A DNA stretch of 64,000 bases from Streptomyces sp. A 4/2. GTDB taxonomy: Bacteria; Actinomycetota; Actinomycetes; Streptomycetales; Streptomycetaceae. The stretch lies in assembly GCF_940670765.1 (NCBI RefSeq), contig NZ_CALNVW010000031.1, positions 186,001 through 250,000 of the forward strand, written 5' to 3'. Below the pieces are notes generated by a model. The model did no database searches, was not told where the DNA came from, and saw only the letters and a program-made list of their open reading frames with translations. Position numbers and translations under genes: made by a program. This document shows positions 1 through 7,730 of this stretch, in pieces. Positions within the stretch are counted from its first letter, which is position 1. Every line of letters begins with the position of its first letter.

Positions 1-60
1 CTTGTAGGGTCTGATCAAGAGGGCCTGAACCAGTACATCGAACCGAGCGGGGTGAGGTAG
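1..60 (+). CDS. C-terminal tail of upstream gene, probably Pup deamidase/depupylase Dop (partial)
   Basis: Reading frame 1 is open from the window edge and stops at TAG 58-60, directly abutting the pup ATG. It encodes a 19-residue tail ending in EPSGVR. In actinobacteria the gene directly before pup is normally dop, which removes Pup from conjugates and, where needed, deamidates the Pup C-terminus. The identification rests on that synteny alone. Only 19 residues are visible and they carry no diagnostic motif, so another small upstream gene is possible. The TAG-ATG junction suggests translational coupling to pup. Confidence 0.4.
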   Translation, partial: LVGSDQEGLNQYIEPSGVR

Positions 61-279
61 ATGGCGACCAAGGACACCGGCGGCGGACAGCAGAAGGCGA
101 CGCGCTCGACCGAGGAGACCGAGGAGCAGGCGCCCGAGGCGCAGGGCTCGGAGGACCTCAAGGAGCGCCAGGAGAAGCTGTCCGACGACGTGGACGACGT
201 TCTGGACGAGATCGACGACGTCCTGGAGGCCAACGCCGAGGACTTCGTGCGCTCGTTCGTTCAAAAGGGCGGCGAGTAA
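61..279 (+). CDS. pup: Prokaryotic ubiquitin-like protein Pup
   Basis: Small acidic, intrinsically disordered tag of 72 residues that PafA ligates to lysines of proteins destined for the Mpa/ARC-proteasome. The central SEDLKERQEKLSDDVD and DVLDEIDDVLE segments form the coiled-coil-binding helix, followed by the conserved NAEDFVRSFVQKGGE tail. The encoded C-terminus is Gly-Gly-Glu, not Gly-Gly-Gln, so Pup is made ligation-ready and needs no Dop deamidation. GGTGAGG lies just before the TAG-ATG junction and serves as the ribosome site. It is followed by prcB and prcA, with pafA 4.4 kb downstream, which is the usual pupylation locus. Length and sequence match the family throughout. Confidence 0.97.
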   Translation: MATKDTGGGQQKATRSTEETEEQAPEAQGSEDLKERQEKLSDDVDDVLDEIDDVLEANAEDFVRSFVQKGGE

Positions 280-425
280 CGGCTGTTGTCCGTGAGCCGG
301 TGCGGTCGGCGGAAGCCGACCGCACCGGGGCGGATGACCCGTGCGGGCACGGGTAAGGTCCGTGCACAGTCGCAAGATCGGCCCGGCCCCAGAAGGGGGG
401 CCGCCGCCTATCCGGAAGGAAACGC

Positions 426-1271
426 GTGGAAGCCAACCCTCGTAGCACCGGGCGTCTGCCGGCCGCCTTCCTGACGCCGGGATCCTCTTCGTTCATGGAC
501 TTCCTGTCCGACCACTCGCCGGAGATCCTGCCGGGCAGGCGTCCGCTGCCGCCCACCCAGGGGCCGATCGAGGCGCCGCACGGGACGACCATCGTCGCTG
601 CGACCTTTCCCGGCGGGGTCGTCCTCGCCGGTGACCGGCGCGCGACCATGGGGAACATGATCGCGCAGCGCGACATCGAAAAGGTCTTCCCGGCCGATGA
701 GTACTCGGCGGTCGGGATCGCGGGCACGGCCGGTCTCGCCGTCGAGATGGTCAAGCTCTTCCAGCTGGAACTGGAACACTTCGAGAAGGTCGAGGGCACC
801 ACCCTCTCGCTGGAGGGCAAGGCGAACCGGCTCTCCACGATGATCCGCGGCAATCTCTCCATGGCCATGCAGGGCCTCGCCGTGGTCCCGCTGTTCGCCG
901 GTTACGACGTCGACCGCGAGAAGGGCCGGATCTTCTCGTACGACGTCACGGGCGGGCGCTCGGAGGAGCACGGCTACGCCTCCACCGGCTCCGGTTCGAT
1001 CTTCGCGCGCGGCTCGATGAAGAAGCTCTACCGCGACGACCTGACGGAGCAGCAGGCCACCACCCTGGTCGTACAGGCCCTGTACGACGCGGCCGACGAC
1101 GACTCGGCGACCGGGGGGCCCGACGTGGCCCGCCGTATCTACCCGATCGTCACGGTCATCACCGACGAAGGCTGTCGCAGGCTGACCGAGGCGGAGGGGT
1201 CCGAGCTCGCCCGCGCGATCCTGGAGCGGCGTCTCGAACAGCCCGACGGTCCGCGCGCCGAGCTGCTCTGA
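426..1271 (+). CDS. prcB: 20S proteasome beta subunit PrcB
   Basis: Catalytic subunit of the actinobacterial 20S proteasome, which degrades pupylated proteins in the cytosol. The 281-residue precursor starts at GTG 426 after a GGAAGGA ribosome site. A propeptide of about 53 residues ends at His-Gly, and autocleavage would expose Thr54 (GTTIVAATF) as the N-terminal nucleophile. The family pattern GGVVLAGDRRATMG follows. A DDDSATGGPDV stretch and the YPIVTVITDEG strand lie towards the C-terminus. prcA follows after 46 bp, consistent with co-expression. The 147-bp gap from pup has no convincing gene. Confidence 0.97.
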   Translation: MEANPRSTGRLPAAFLTPGSSSFMDFLSDHSPEILPGRRPLPPTQGPIEAPHGTTIVAATFPGGVVLAGDRRATMGNMIAQRDIEKVFPADEYSAVGIAGTAGLAVEMVKLFQLELEHFEKVEGTTLSLEGKANRLSTMIRGNLSMAMQGLAVVPLFAGYDVDREKGRIFSYDVTGGRSEEHGYASTGSGSIFARGSMKKLYRDDLTEQQATTLVVQALYDAADDDSATGGPDVARRIYPIVTVITDEGCRRLTEAEGSELARAILERRLEQPDGPRAELL

Positions 1272-1317
1272 GGCCCTTCCGATGCACTCGTCACTGACAG
1301 AAAGGGACGGATAGCCG

Positions 1318-2070
1318 GTGTCGACGCCGTTCTATGTCTCACCCCAGCAGGCCATGGCCGACCGGGCGGAATACGCCCGGAAGGGCATCGCCCGTGGTCG
1401 CAGCCTGGTTGTGCTGCAGTACGCCGACGGCATCGTGTTCGTCGGCGAGAACCCGTCCCGTGCGCTGCACAAGTTCAGCGAGATCTACGACCGGATCGGC
1501 TTCGCCGCCGCCGGTAAGTACAACGAGTACGAGAACCTGCGGATCGGCGGGGTGCGCTACGCGGATCTGCGTGGATACACCTACGACCGCGACGATGTGA
1601 CGGCCCGTGGCCTGGCGAACGTCTACGCGCAGACGCTGGGCACGATCTTCTCCAGCGCGGCCGAGAAGCCGTACGAGGTGGAGCTGGTCGTCGCCGAGGT
1701 CGGTGCCGAGCCGGACGGGGACCAGATCTACCGGCTGCCGCACGACGGATCGATCGTGGACGAGCACGGTTCGGTCGCGGTCGGCGGTAATGCCGAGACG
1801 ATCAGTACCTTCCTCGATCAGCGGCACCGCGAGGGGATGACCCTCGCCGAGGCGCTGAAACTGGCGGTCCAGGCCCTTTCCAGGGACACCAACGGAAGCG
1901 AGCGGGAGATTCCCGCCGAGCGTCTCGAAGTGGCCGTCCTGGACCGCACACGGCCGCAGAAGCGGAAGTTCAAGCGCGTCGTCGGCCGTCAGCTCTCCAG
2001 GCTGCTCGCCGCGGACGACGCTGCGACGGCGAAGACGGACGCGCCGTCCGACGAGGACGAGGACGAGTAG
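1318..2070 (+). CDS. prcA: 20S proteasome alpha subunit PrcA
   Basis: Non-catalytic alpha subunit forming the outer heptameric rings that gate substrate entry and dock the ARC/Mpa ATPase. 250 residues from GTG 1318, with AAAGGGACGG as ribosome site. The N-terminus carries FYVSPQQAMADRAEYARKGIARG, the alpha-subunit gate helix, followed by the LQYADGIVFVGEN strand. The C-terminus ends in a highly acidic SDEDEDE tail, a common feature of Streptomyces PrcA. It lies 46 bp after prcB and is closed by a strong hairpin at 2098-2133, so pup-prcB-prcA is likely one transcription unit. There is no sign of truncation. Confidence 0.97.
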   Translation: MSTPFYVSPQQAMADRAEYARKGIARGRSLVVLQYADGIVFVGENPSRALHKFSEIYDRIGFAAAGKYNEYENLRIGGVRYADLRGYTYDRDDVTARGLANVYAQTLGTIFSSAAEKPYEVELVVAEVGAEPDGDQIYRLPHDGSIVDEHGSVAVGGNAETISTFLDQRHREGMTLAEALKLAVQALSRDTNGSEREIPAERLEVAVLDRTRPQKRKFKRVVGRQLSRLLAADDAATAKTDAPSDEDEDE

Positions 2071-2097
2071 CCCAGCAGACTCCGTCCGTGCCCGGAC

Positions 2098-2133
2098 GAG
2101 TGCCCCGGACCGCAGTGGCGGTCCGGGGCACTC
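2098..2133 (+). terminator. Terminator after prcA
   Basis: Perfect 16-bp stem (arms 2098-2113 and 2118-2133) around an AGTG loop, 28 bp after the prcA stop. There is no U-tract, as is usual for Streptomyces terminators. It lies between convergent prcA (+) and the lacI-type gene (-), so it may work in both directions. Confidence 0.85.
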
Positions 2134-2184
2134 GCCGTTACGGGCCGGTGGCCGCGGACTCCGGTACCTGGCGGGACGCCGTCC

Positions 2185-3237
2185 TCATTCCGCCGCCCGC
2201 GCGGTCGATCCGCGGACGAGCAGCTTCACCGGCAGGTCGTCGCTCTCGTACCGGCGGCCGTCCAGCACGGCGAGGAGCGCCGTCATGCCGCGCCGGCCGA
2301 TCTGTTCGGCGGGGAGCGCCACCGTGGTGAGTTCCGGCTCGACGGCGGTCGCCAGCGCCAGGTCGTCGAAGCCGGTCACGGACAGATCCTCGGGAATCCG
2401 CAGCCCCAGTCGCCGGGCCGCCTTGCAGGCACCCGCGGCCAGGATGTCGTCGTCGCAGATCACGGCGGTCGGCCGGGGGCCGGCGCAGGTGAGTGCCGCT
2501 TCGGTGGCCTGCCGTGCGGCATCCACGTTCAACGGGGCGGTGACGCCGCGGACCTCGGTACCGCGCAGCGCGGTCCGCAGCGCGTCCGCACGCACGTCGA
2601 AGGTCCAGGAGTCGATCGCCGGTGCGAGGTGGACGAACCTGCGGTGGCCGAGGGCGAGCAGATGGTCCGTCACCTGTCGCATGCCGTCGCCGATGGCCAG
2701 GTTCACATGCGCGGATGCGCCCTCCTGGGCCGGATCGCTGTCCAGCATCACCAGGGGCAGATCGGATCCCTGGATGGCGGCCAGTGCGCCGACGGCCATG
2801 GAGGAGGCGATGACCCCGTCCAGCGCGGTCCGCGCCGAGGCGAAGGGATCCCTTGCCGGCCCCACTCCGTCGGGTGACGGGTACAGCACCACACCGAAAC
2901 CGTGTTCGGCGGCGGTGGCCTGCGCGCCCGTGTAGACGCGGGCGAAGAATTCGGTGGTCAGCGCGGGGACGACCAGCAGTGCGGTGCGGGTACTGCCCAG
3001 CCGGAGATTGCGGGCTGCGAGATTGGGGCGGTACCCCAGCTGTCCGGCCGCTTCGCGCACCACGCCCGCAGTGCGTTCGGAGACCCGGCCACGCCATTTG
3101 CCGCCGAGCACCAGCGAGACCGTGGCCTGCGAGACACCGGCCGCGCGAGCCACGTCACGACTGGTCGGGCGGGCCGGAACCACCGGTTCCCCGCCCGTCG
3201 CTCGGGCGTCCGCCGGGACTTCCGCCGGGACCTCCAC
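2185..3237 (-). CDS. LacI-family transcriptional regulator
   Basis: Repressor-type regulator. An N-terminal LacI helix-turn-helix (TSRDVARAAGVSQATVSLVLGG) is followed by a periplasmic-binding-protein-like sensor domain that ends in RGSTARAAE. Family length is about 340 residues. The frame stays open upstream to a GTG at 3306, but that would put the HTH about 46 residues in, which is unusual. GTG 3237 has a well-placed GGAGG five bases upstream and gives 350 residues; GTG 3183, just before the HTH, is a third option. It is divergent from an MFS transporter, and a perfect 10-bp inverted repeat (3311-3336) lies between them, so it probably represses both itself and the transporter. The inducer is unknown. 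Confidence 0.88.
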   Translation of the reverse strand: MEVPAEVPADARATGGEPVVPARPTSRDVARAAGVSQATVSLVLGGKWRGRVSERTAGVVREAAGQLGYRPNLAARNLRLGSTRTALLVVPALTTEFFARVYTGAQATAAEHGFGVVLYPSPDGVGPARDPFASARTALDGVIASSMAVGALAAIQGSDLPLVMLDSDPAQEGASAHVNLAIGDGMRQVTDHLLALGHRRFVHLAPAIDSWTFDVRADALRTALRGTEVRGVTAPLNVDAARQATEAALTCAGPRPTAVICDDDILAAGACKAARRLGLRIPEDLSVTGFDDLALATAVEPELTTVALPAEQIGRRGMTALLAVLDGRRYESDDLPVKLLVRGSTARAAE

Positions 3238-3310
3238 TGGGACCTCCACTCGGGCCGGGGTGCGGCCGGTTCCTGCTGCGGCCGTCTGGACCCGCGGTCT
3301 GCGCACATGG

Positions 3311-3336
3311 TACGTATAACCCGGACGTTATACGTA
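3311..3336. promoter_or_regulatory. Inverted-repeat operator between lacI-type gene and MFS gene
   Basis: TACGTATAAC and GTTATACGTA are perfect complements separated by the 6-bp spacer CCGGAC. The site is AT-rich in a high-GC region and lies between the regulator and the divergent transporter. LacI proteins bind such two-fold symmetric sites, so this is the natural operator candidate. Confidence 0.75.
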
Positions 3337-3392
3337 ACACTCCAGCGGTACCGGGAACCACCGGATGCCGGCCGGAAGACAAGGGGCGGATC

Positions 3393-4649
3393 ATGGCCGC
3401 GGGCTACGCGGAACTCTTCGGCACCAGACACGTGACGCGCCTGCTCACCGGAACGCTCGTCGGGCGGCTGCCGAACGCGACAGCCGCCATCGCCGTGGTG
3501 CTCTTCGTCCGCGCGGAAGGCGGCAGCTACTCGCTCGCCGGCGCGCTCTCCGCCGTCTACGGGCTGGCCACCGCGGTCGGCCAGCCGCTGCTGGGCCGGG
3601 CCGTCGACCTGTACGGGCAGCCGCGCGTGCTGCTCCCGTCCGCGGTCGTCTCCGCGCTCGGGATGGTGCTCTTCGCCCTCGTCGGCACCGATCCCCTCCC
3701 GCCGGCCGTCGTCGCGATGCTGATCGCGGGCCTGTTCACGCCACCCCTGGAGGGCGGCCTGCGCGCCCTGTGGCCCAGCGTCCTGAAGGGTGAGGACCGG
3801 GTGCATGCCGCCTACGCGATGGACGCCGTGGCCCAGGAGGTGATGTTCACCGTCGGCCCGCTGCTGATCACCCTGGCGGTGTCGCTGTGGTCCGAGGCGA
3901 CCGCTCTGATCGCGGTCAACGCCCTCGGCGCACTGGGGGCGCTCTCGGTCGTCGTGTCCGAGCCCTCCCGTACCTGGCGCTCCGCGCCCCGCGAGGCCCA
4001 CTGGCTGGGCGCCCTCCGCTCACGCGGACTGCTCGCACTGCTCGGCGCCTTCTTCTTCGTCGGTCTGGCTCTGGGCTCGATCACGGTGGCCGCGGTCGCC
4101 TACGCCGACGCGCACGGCGGTGACGCGACGTACGGCGTGCTGATGGCCGCGATCGGTCTCGGCGCACTCGTCGGCGGGCTGCTGTACGGCGCGCGCCAGT
4201 GGCCCGGTACGGCGGAGAAACGGCTGCGGGTCATCGTGGGCTGCCTGGCGCTCGGGTATCTGCCGCTGATGCTGGTGCCCGGGGTGACCGCGATGGCCGT
4301 CCTGATGACGGTGGCCGGAGTCTCCCTGGCGCCCGCCATCGCCTGCGCGTTCATCGTCGTCGACCGGCACGCCCCGCGCGGCACCGTGACCGAGGCGTTC
4401 TCCTGGCTGGTGACCACGTTCGGCGTCGGCGCCGCGCTGGGAACGGCCGTTGCCGGACCGGCCGTGGAGAGCGGCGTGGCCGCAGGGTTCGCGGCGGCGG
4501 GCGCCGGAGGGATCGCCGCTCTGCTCGTCCTGCTCCTCACGCAGCGGGTCCTCGCAGTTCCCGGCGGTCCGGGCTCCGCCGTGGCTGCTTCCGAAAATGA
4601 TCGAAACGGGGCCGTCGAACCCGGTTTCAGGACAGGCCATCAGGCGTAA
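3393..4649 (+). CDS. MFS transporter
   Basis: Integral membrane transporter of 418 residues from ATG 3393, preceded by AAGGGGCGGA. The hydrophobicity pattern fits about 12 helices in two halves. Cytoplasmic loop signatures such as GRAVDLYGQPRVLL after the second helix pair are MFS-like. The sequence resembles drug or metabolite exporters more than sugar-specific permeases, and nothing visible identifies the substrate. It is divergent from the LacI-type regulator with a palindromic operator between them, so expression is probably induced by the regulator's ligand. The stop codon lies 9 bp before pafA, but pafA appears to have its own -10 element within the end of this gene. Confidence 0.85.
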   Translation: MAAGYAELFGTRHVTRLLTGTLVGRLPNATAAIAVVLFVRAEGGSYSLAGALSAVYGLATAVGQPLLGRAVDLYGQPRVLLPSAVVSALGMVLFALVGTDPLPPAVVAMLIAGLFTPPLEGGLRALWPSVLKGEDRVHAAYAMDAVAQEVMFTVGPLLITLAVSLWSEATALIAVNALGALGALSVVVSEPSRTWRSAPREAHWLGALRSRGLLALLGAFFFVGLALGSITVAAVAYADAHGGDATYGVLMAAIGLGALVGGLLYGARQWPGTAEKRLRVIVGCLALGYLPLMLVPGVTAMAVLMTVAGVSLAPAIACAFIVVDRHAPRGTVTEAFSWLVTTFGVGAALGTAVAGPAVESGVAAGFAAAGAGGIAALLVLLLTQRVLAVPGGPGSAVAASENDRNGAVEPGFRTGHQA

Positions 4650-4658
4650 TGTTCAGTC

Positions 4659-6020
4659 ATGGACCGCCGCATTTTCGGGCTGGAGAACGAGTACGGCGTC
4701 ACGTGCACATTCAGGGGACAGCGCCGACTGTCACCTGACGAAGTGGCGCGCTACCTCTTCCGCCGTGTTGTGTCATGGGGCCGCAGCAGCAATGTCTTTC
4801 TGCGGAACGGCGCCCGCCTCTACCTCGACGTGGGATCGCATCCGGAATACGCAACTCCCGAGTGCGACAACGTGGCTGAGCTGGTCACCCACGACAAGGC
4901 AGGCGAGCGCATTCTCGAAGGCCTGCTCGTCGACGCCGAACGCCGCCTGCACGAGGAGGGAATCGCGGGCGACGTCTATCTCTTCAAGAACAACACCGAC
5001 TCGGCAGGAAACTCCTACGGCTGCCACGAGAACTACCTCGTCGCCCGCCACGGAGAGTTCTCCCGGCTCGCGGACATTCTCATTCCCTTCCTCGTCACCC
5101 GCCAATTGATCTGCGGTGCGGGCAAGGTGCTCCAGACTCCGCGCGGAGCGGTCTTCTGCGTGAGCCAGCGGGCGGAGCACATCTGGGAGGGTGTCAGTTC
5201 GGCCACCACCCGCTCCCGTCCGATCATCAACACCCGCGACGAGCCGCACGCGGACGCCGAGCGCTACCGCAGGCTGCACGTCATCGTCGGCGACTCGAAC
5301 ATGTCCGAGACGACCATGCTGCTGAAGGTCGGCGCCACCGACCTCGTACTGCGCATGATCGAAGCGGGCACGGTGATGCGCGATCTGACCCTGGAGAACC
5401 CGATCAGGGCCATCCGCGAGGTCAGCCACGACATCACCGGCCAGCGCAAGGTGCGTCTGGCCAGTGGCCGTGAGGCCTCGGCGCTCGAAGTCCAGCGCGA
5501 GTACTACGAGAAGGCCGTGGACTTCGTGGACCGCCGCGGGATCCGTACCGGCCAGGTGGCGCAGGTCCTGGAGCTCTGGGGCCGCACCCTCGACGCGGTC
5601 GAGGCCGAGGACCTCGACCGGATCGGCACCGAGATCGACTGGGTGATGAAGTACAAACTCATCGAGCGGTACCGGGCGAAGCACAACATGACCATGTCGA
5701 ACCCGCGGGTCGCCCAGATAGACCTCGCCTACCACGACATCCACCGGCGCCGCGGGCTCTACTACCTGCTGGAGAAGCGCGGACAGGCCGCCCGTATCTG
5801 CGACGACCTGAAGATCTTCGAGGGCAAGTCCGTGCCCCCGCAGACCACCAGGGCGCGGCTGCGCGGGGACTTCATCCGCCGGGCCCAGGAGCAGCGCCGG
5901 GACTTCACCGTCGACTGGGTGCATCTCAAGCTCAACGACCAGGCGCAGCGCACCGTGCTGTGCAAAGACCCCTTCCGGTCCGTCGACGACCGGGTGGAGA
6001 AGCTCATCGCCGGAATGTGA
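4659..6020 (+). CDS. pafA: Pup-protein ligase PafA
   Basis: ATP-dependent ligase joining the C-terminal glutamate of Pup to substrate lysines. It belongs to the glutamine-synthetase-like carboxylate-amine ligase fold. 453 residues, the family length. The start MDRRIFGLENEYGVTC contains the conserved GLENEYG nucleotide/Mg segment, followed by VGSHPEYATPEC and YGCHENYLV, all hallmarks of PafA/Dop. It lacks the Dop-specific flexible loop, and the CKDPFRSVDDRVEKLIAGM end is typical of PafA. There is no Shine-Dalgarno; TAATGT at 4647-4652 is 6 nt before ATG, which suggests a leaderless mRNA. A strong terminator follows. Confidence 0.96.
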   Translation: MDRRIFGLENEYGVTCTFRGQRRLSPDEVARYLFRRVVSWGRSSNVFLRNGARLYLDVGSHPEYATPECDNVAELVTHDKAGERILEGLLVDAERRLHEEGIAGDVYLFKNNTDSAGNSYGCHENYLVARHGEFSRLADILIPFLVTRQLICGAGKVLQTPRGAVFCVSQRAEHIWEGVSSATTRSRPIINTRDEPHADAERYRRLHVIVGDSNMSETTMLLKVGATDLVLRMIEAGTVMRDLTLENPIRAIREVSHDITGQRKVRLASGREASALEVQREYYEKAVDFVDRRGIRTGQVAQVLELWGRTLDAVEAEDLDRIGTEIDWVMKYKLIERYRAKHNMTMSNPRVAQIDLAYHDIHRRRGLYYLLEKRGQAARICDDLKIFEGKSVPPQTTRARLRGDFIRRAQEQRRDFTVDWVHLKLNDQAQRTVLCKDPFRSVDDRVEKLIAGM

Positions 6021-6035
6021 CCGTCGCCCTTCGGC

Positions 6036-6079
6036 TGCGTGAGGGCCCCGCACAGATCGCTGTGCGGGGCCCTCACGCA
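6036..6079 (+). terminator. Terminator after pafA
   Basis: Perfect 20-bp stem (6036-6055 paired with 6060-6079) with an ATCG loop, 15 bp downstream of the pafA stop. It separates pafA from the FKBP genes. Confidence 0.88.
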
Positions 6080-6125
6080 TGCCGCGAGCCCGGACCGGAG
6101 GCGCAGGGTCGTAGAGTGGCGGCCG

Positions 6126-7160
6126 ATGATGACCATCCCAGCTACCCCGAGGACCACTGTGCGACGCCGTCTTGCAGCCTTGCTCATCGTGCCGGCCCTG
6201 GTGCTGACCGCCTGCGGAGGTGAGGACTCCAAGAAGAAGGACGACTCGGCTTCGTCCACCGCCCAGCCCTCTTCGACGGCCGTGCCCAAGCCTGTCGATT
6301 CGGCGTCCCCGCTTCCCACGGTCAGTGGTGACGCGGGCAAGAAGGCGACCATCACCATCCCCAAGAAGGATCCGAGCGGCAAGTTCGTCGTGCACGTCGT
6401 CAAGCAGGGCAGCGGCGCCGTGGTCAAGAAGGACGACCTGGTGCTGGCGAACTTCACCGGCAAGATCTGGAAGAGCGGGAAGGACCTCGGCAGCTCGTTC
6501 GACAAGGGCGGAGCGCCGCAGCTCATCACCGCTGGTTCCAAGACCATCATCCCGGCTTTCGCCGACGCCGTCACCGGTCAGAAGATCGGCAGCCGCGTGC
6601 TGGTCGTCGCTCCGCCGAGCGCCGCCTTCGGCAGTGCGGGCCAGCAGCAGCTCGGTGTCACGGGCACCGACACCCTGGTCTTCGCGCTCGACATCGACAA
6701 GGTGATCCCGAAGAAGGCGGAGGGCACCCAGTCCGCCGTTCCGTCGGACCTCCCGCAGATCAAGGCCGACCAGGAAGCGCCCGCCACCATTGCGGTGCCG
6801 AAGAGCGACCCGCCGAAGAAGCTGGTCGACAAGGTGCTGATCGAGGGCAAGGGCGCCACGGTCAAGAGCGGCCAGACCGTGTACATGCAGTACAGCGGCG
6901 CCGCGTGGAAGGCCAACGAGGGCAAGTCCTCCGCCACGCTGTTCGACTCCTCCTGGAAGTCCGGCCAGCCGTTCCAGACGGTGATCGGCAAGGGTGCGGT
7001 CATCAAGGGCTGGGACCAGGGCCTCGTGGGCAAGAAGGTCGGCAGCCGGGTCCTGCTGGTCATTCCGCCGGACCTGGCGTACGGCGACAAGGCGCAGAGC
7101 GCGGACCTGCCTGCCAAGTCGACGCTGGTCTTCGTCGTCGACATTCTGGCGGCAATGTAA
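6126..7160 (+). CDS. Lipoprotein with two tandem FKBP-type peptidyl-prolyl isomerase domains
   Basis: Predicted extracytoplasmic lipoprotein of 344 residues. A basic N-terminus and hydrophobic stretch end in the lipobox LVLTAC, with Cys30 as the lipidated residue, followed by a Ser/Thr/Lys-rich linker. Two FKBP domains follow, about residues 90-195 and 230-344. The second keeps the canonical VIKGWDQGL active-site segment and LAYGD. In the first the matching segment reads IIPAFADAV, so the conserved Trp is Phe, and the domain may be catalytically weak or act as a chaperone. Frames open upstream, but the signal peptide fixes the start at ATG 6126 (or 6129). TAGAGT 8 nt upstream suggests a leaderless transcript. 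A one-domain cytosolic FKBP follows after 42 bp. Confidence 0.9.
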   Translation: MMTIPATPRTTVRRRLAALLIVPALVLTACGGEDSKKKDDSASSTAQPSSTAVPKPVDSASPLPTVSGDAGKKATITIPKKDPSGKFVVHVVKQGSGAVVKKDDLVLANFTGKIWKSGKDLGSSFDKGGAPQLITAGSKTIIPAFADAVTGQKIGSRVLVVAPPSAAFGSAGQQQLGVTGTDTLVFALDIDKVIPKKAEGTQSAVPSDLPQIKADQEAPATIAVPKSDPPKKLVDKVLIEGKGATVKSGQTVYMQYSGAAWKANEGKSSATLFDSSWKSGQPFQTVIGKGAVIKGWDQGLVGKKVGSRVLLVIPPDLAYGDKAQSADLPAKSTLVFVVDILAAM

Positions 7161-7202
7161 GACTGTCCCGGTTGCCCAGTACCAAGAAGTAGGAGCAATT
7201 AC

Positions 7203-7574
7203 GTGAGCATCGAGAAGCCCGAGATCGACTTCCCGGGCGGCGAACCGCCGGCCGACCTGGAGATCAAGGACATCTGGGAGGGCGACGGCGCCGTCGCCAA
7301 GGCCGGTGACAAGGTCAGCGTTCACTACGTGGGCGTGGCCTTCTCCTCCGGTGAGGAGTTCGACGCGAGCTGGAACCGCGGCACCCCGCTCCAGTTCCAG
7401 CTGGGCGTCGGCCAGGTCATCTCCGGCTGGGACCAGGGCGTGCAGGGCATGAAGGTCGGCGGCCGTCGCCAGCTGACCATCCCCGCGCACCTCGCGTACG
7501 GCGACAGCGGCGCCGGTGCCCGGATCAAGCCGGGCGAGACGCTGATCTTCGTCTGCGACCTGATCGCTGTCTGA
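7203..7574 (+). CDS. FKBP-type peptidyl-prolyl cis-trans isomerase (cytosolic)
   Basis: Single-domain FKBP of 123 residues catalysing cis-trans isomerisation of X-Pro bonds. Visible family motifs are VHYVGVAFSSGEEFDASW, the active-site VISGWDQGVQGMKVGGRR with its Trp, LAYGDSGAG and the final strand ETLIFVCDLIAV. There is no signal peptide, so it acts in the cytosol, unlike the lipoprotein FKBP just upstream. GTG 7203 has AGGAG at a normal distance. The 42-bp spacing and the following terminator with a T-run suggest a two-gene operon. The pairing resembles other Streptomyces core regions next to paf genes. Confidence 0.95.
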   Translation: MSIEKPEIDFPGGEPPADLEIKDIWEGDGAVAKAGDKVSVHYVGVAFSSGEEFDASWNRGTPLQFQLGVGQVISGWDQGVQGMKVGGRRQLTIPAHLAYGDSGAGARIKPGETLIFVCDLIAV

Positions 7575-7592
7575 GCGGAACTGATCGTTTCT

Positions 7593-7622
7593 GAGGGCCC
7601 GTGCCGGTCGGCACGGGCCCTC
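7593..7622 (+). terminator. Intrinsic terminator after FKBP gene
   Basis: GC-rich 13-14-bp stem (7593-7606 with 7609-7622) followed by GGCTTTTGCC, giving a short U-run. It ends the FKBP transcript before pafB. Confidence 0.88.
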
Positions 7623-7730
7623 GGCTTTTGCCACGACACCACGGAGCGGTACGGTCGACGGTCGAAGCGTGCTGCATTCTTCCGGGTGAACCGCCCGGGA
7701 AGACACGCCCGGACCTCAGAGAGGGCGTCG

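Noticed and set aside
286..474. 62-codon frame between pup and prcB
   Set aside because: Overlaps the prcB start, Arg/Pro-rich, no ribosome site or conservation feature.
4773..7706. Very long minus-strand open frame (977 codons) opposite pafA and the FKBP genes
   Set aside because: It is antisense to three well-supported genes and arises from GC-rich codon bias; its translation has no domain and is dominated by Arg/Leu/Val/Asp shadow composition.
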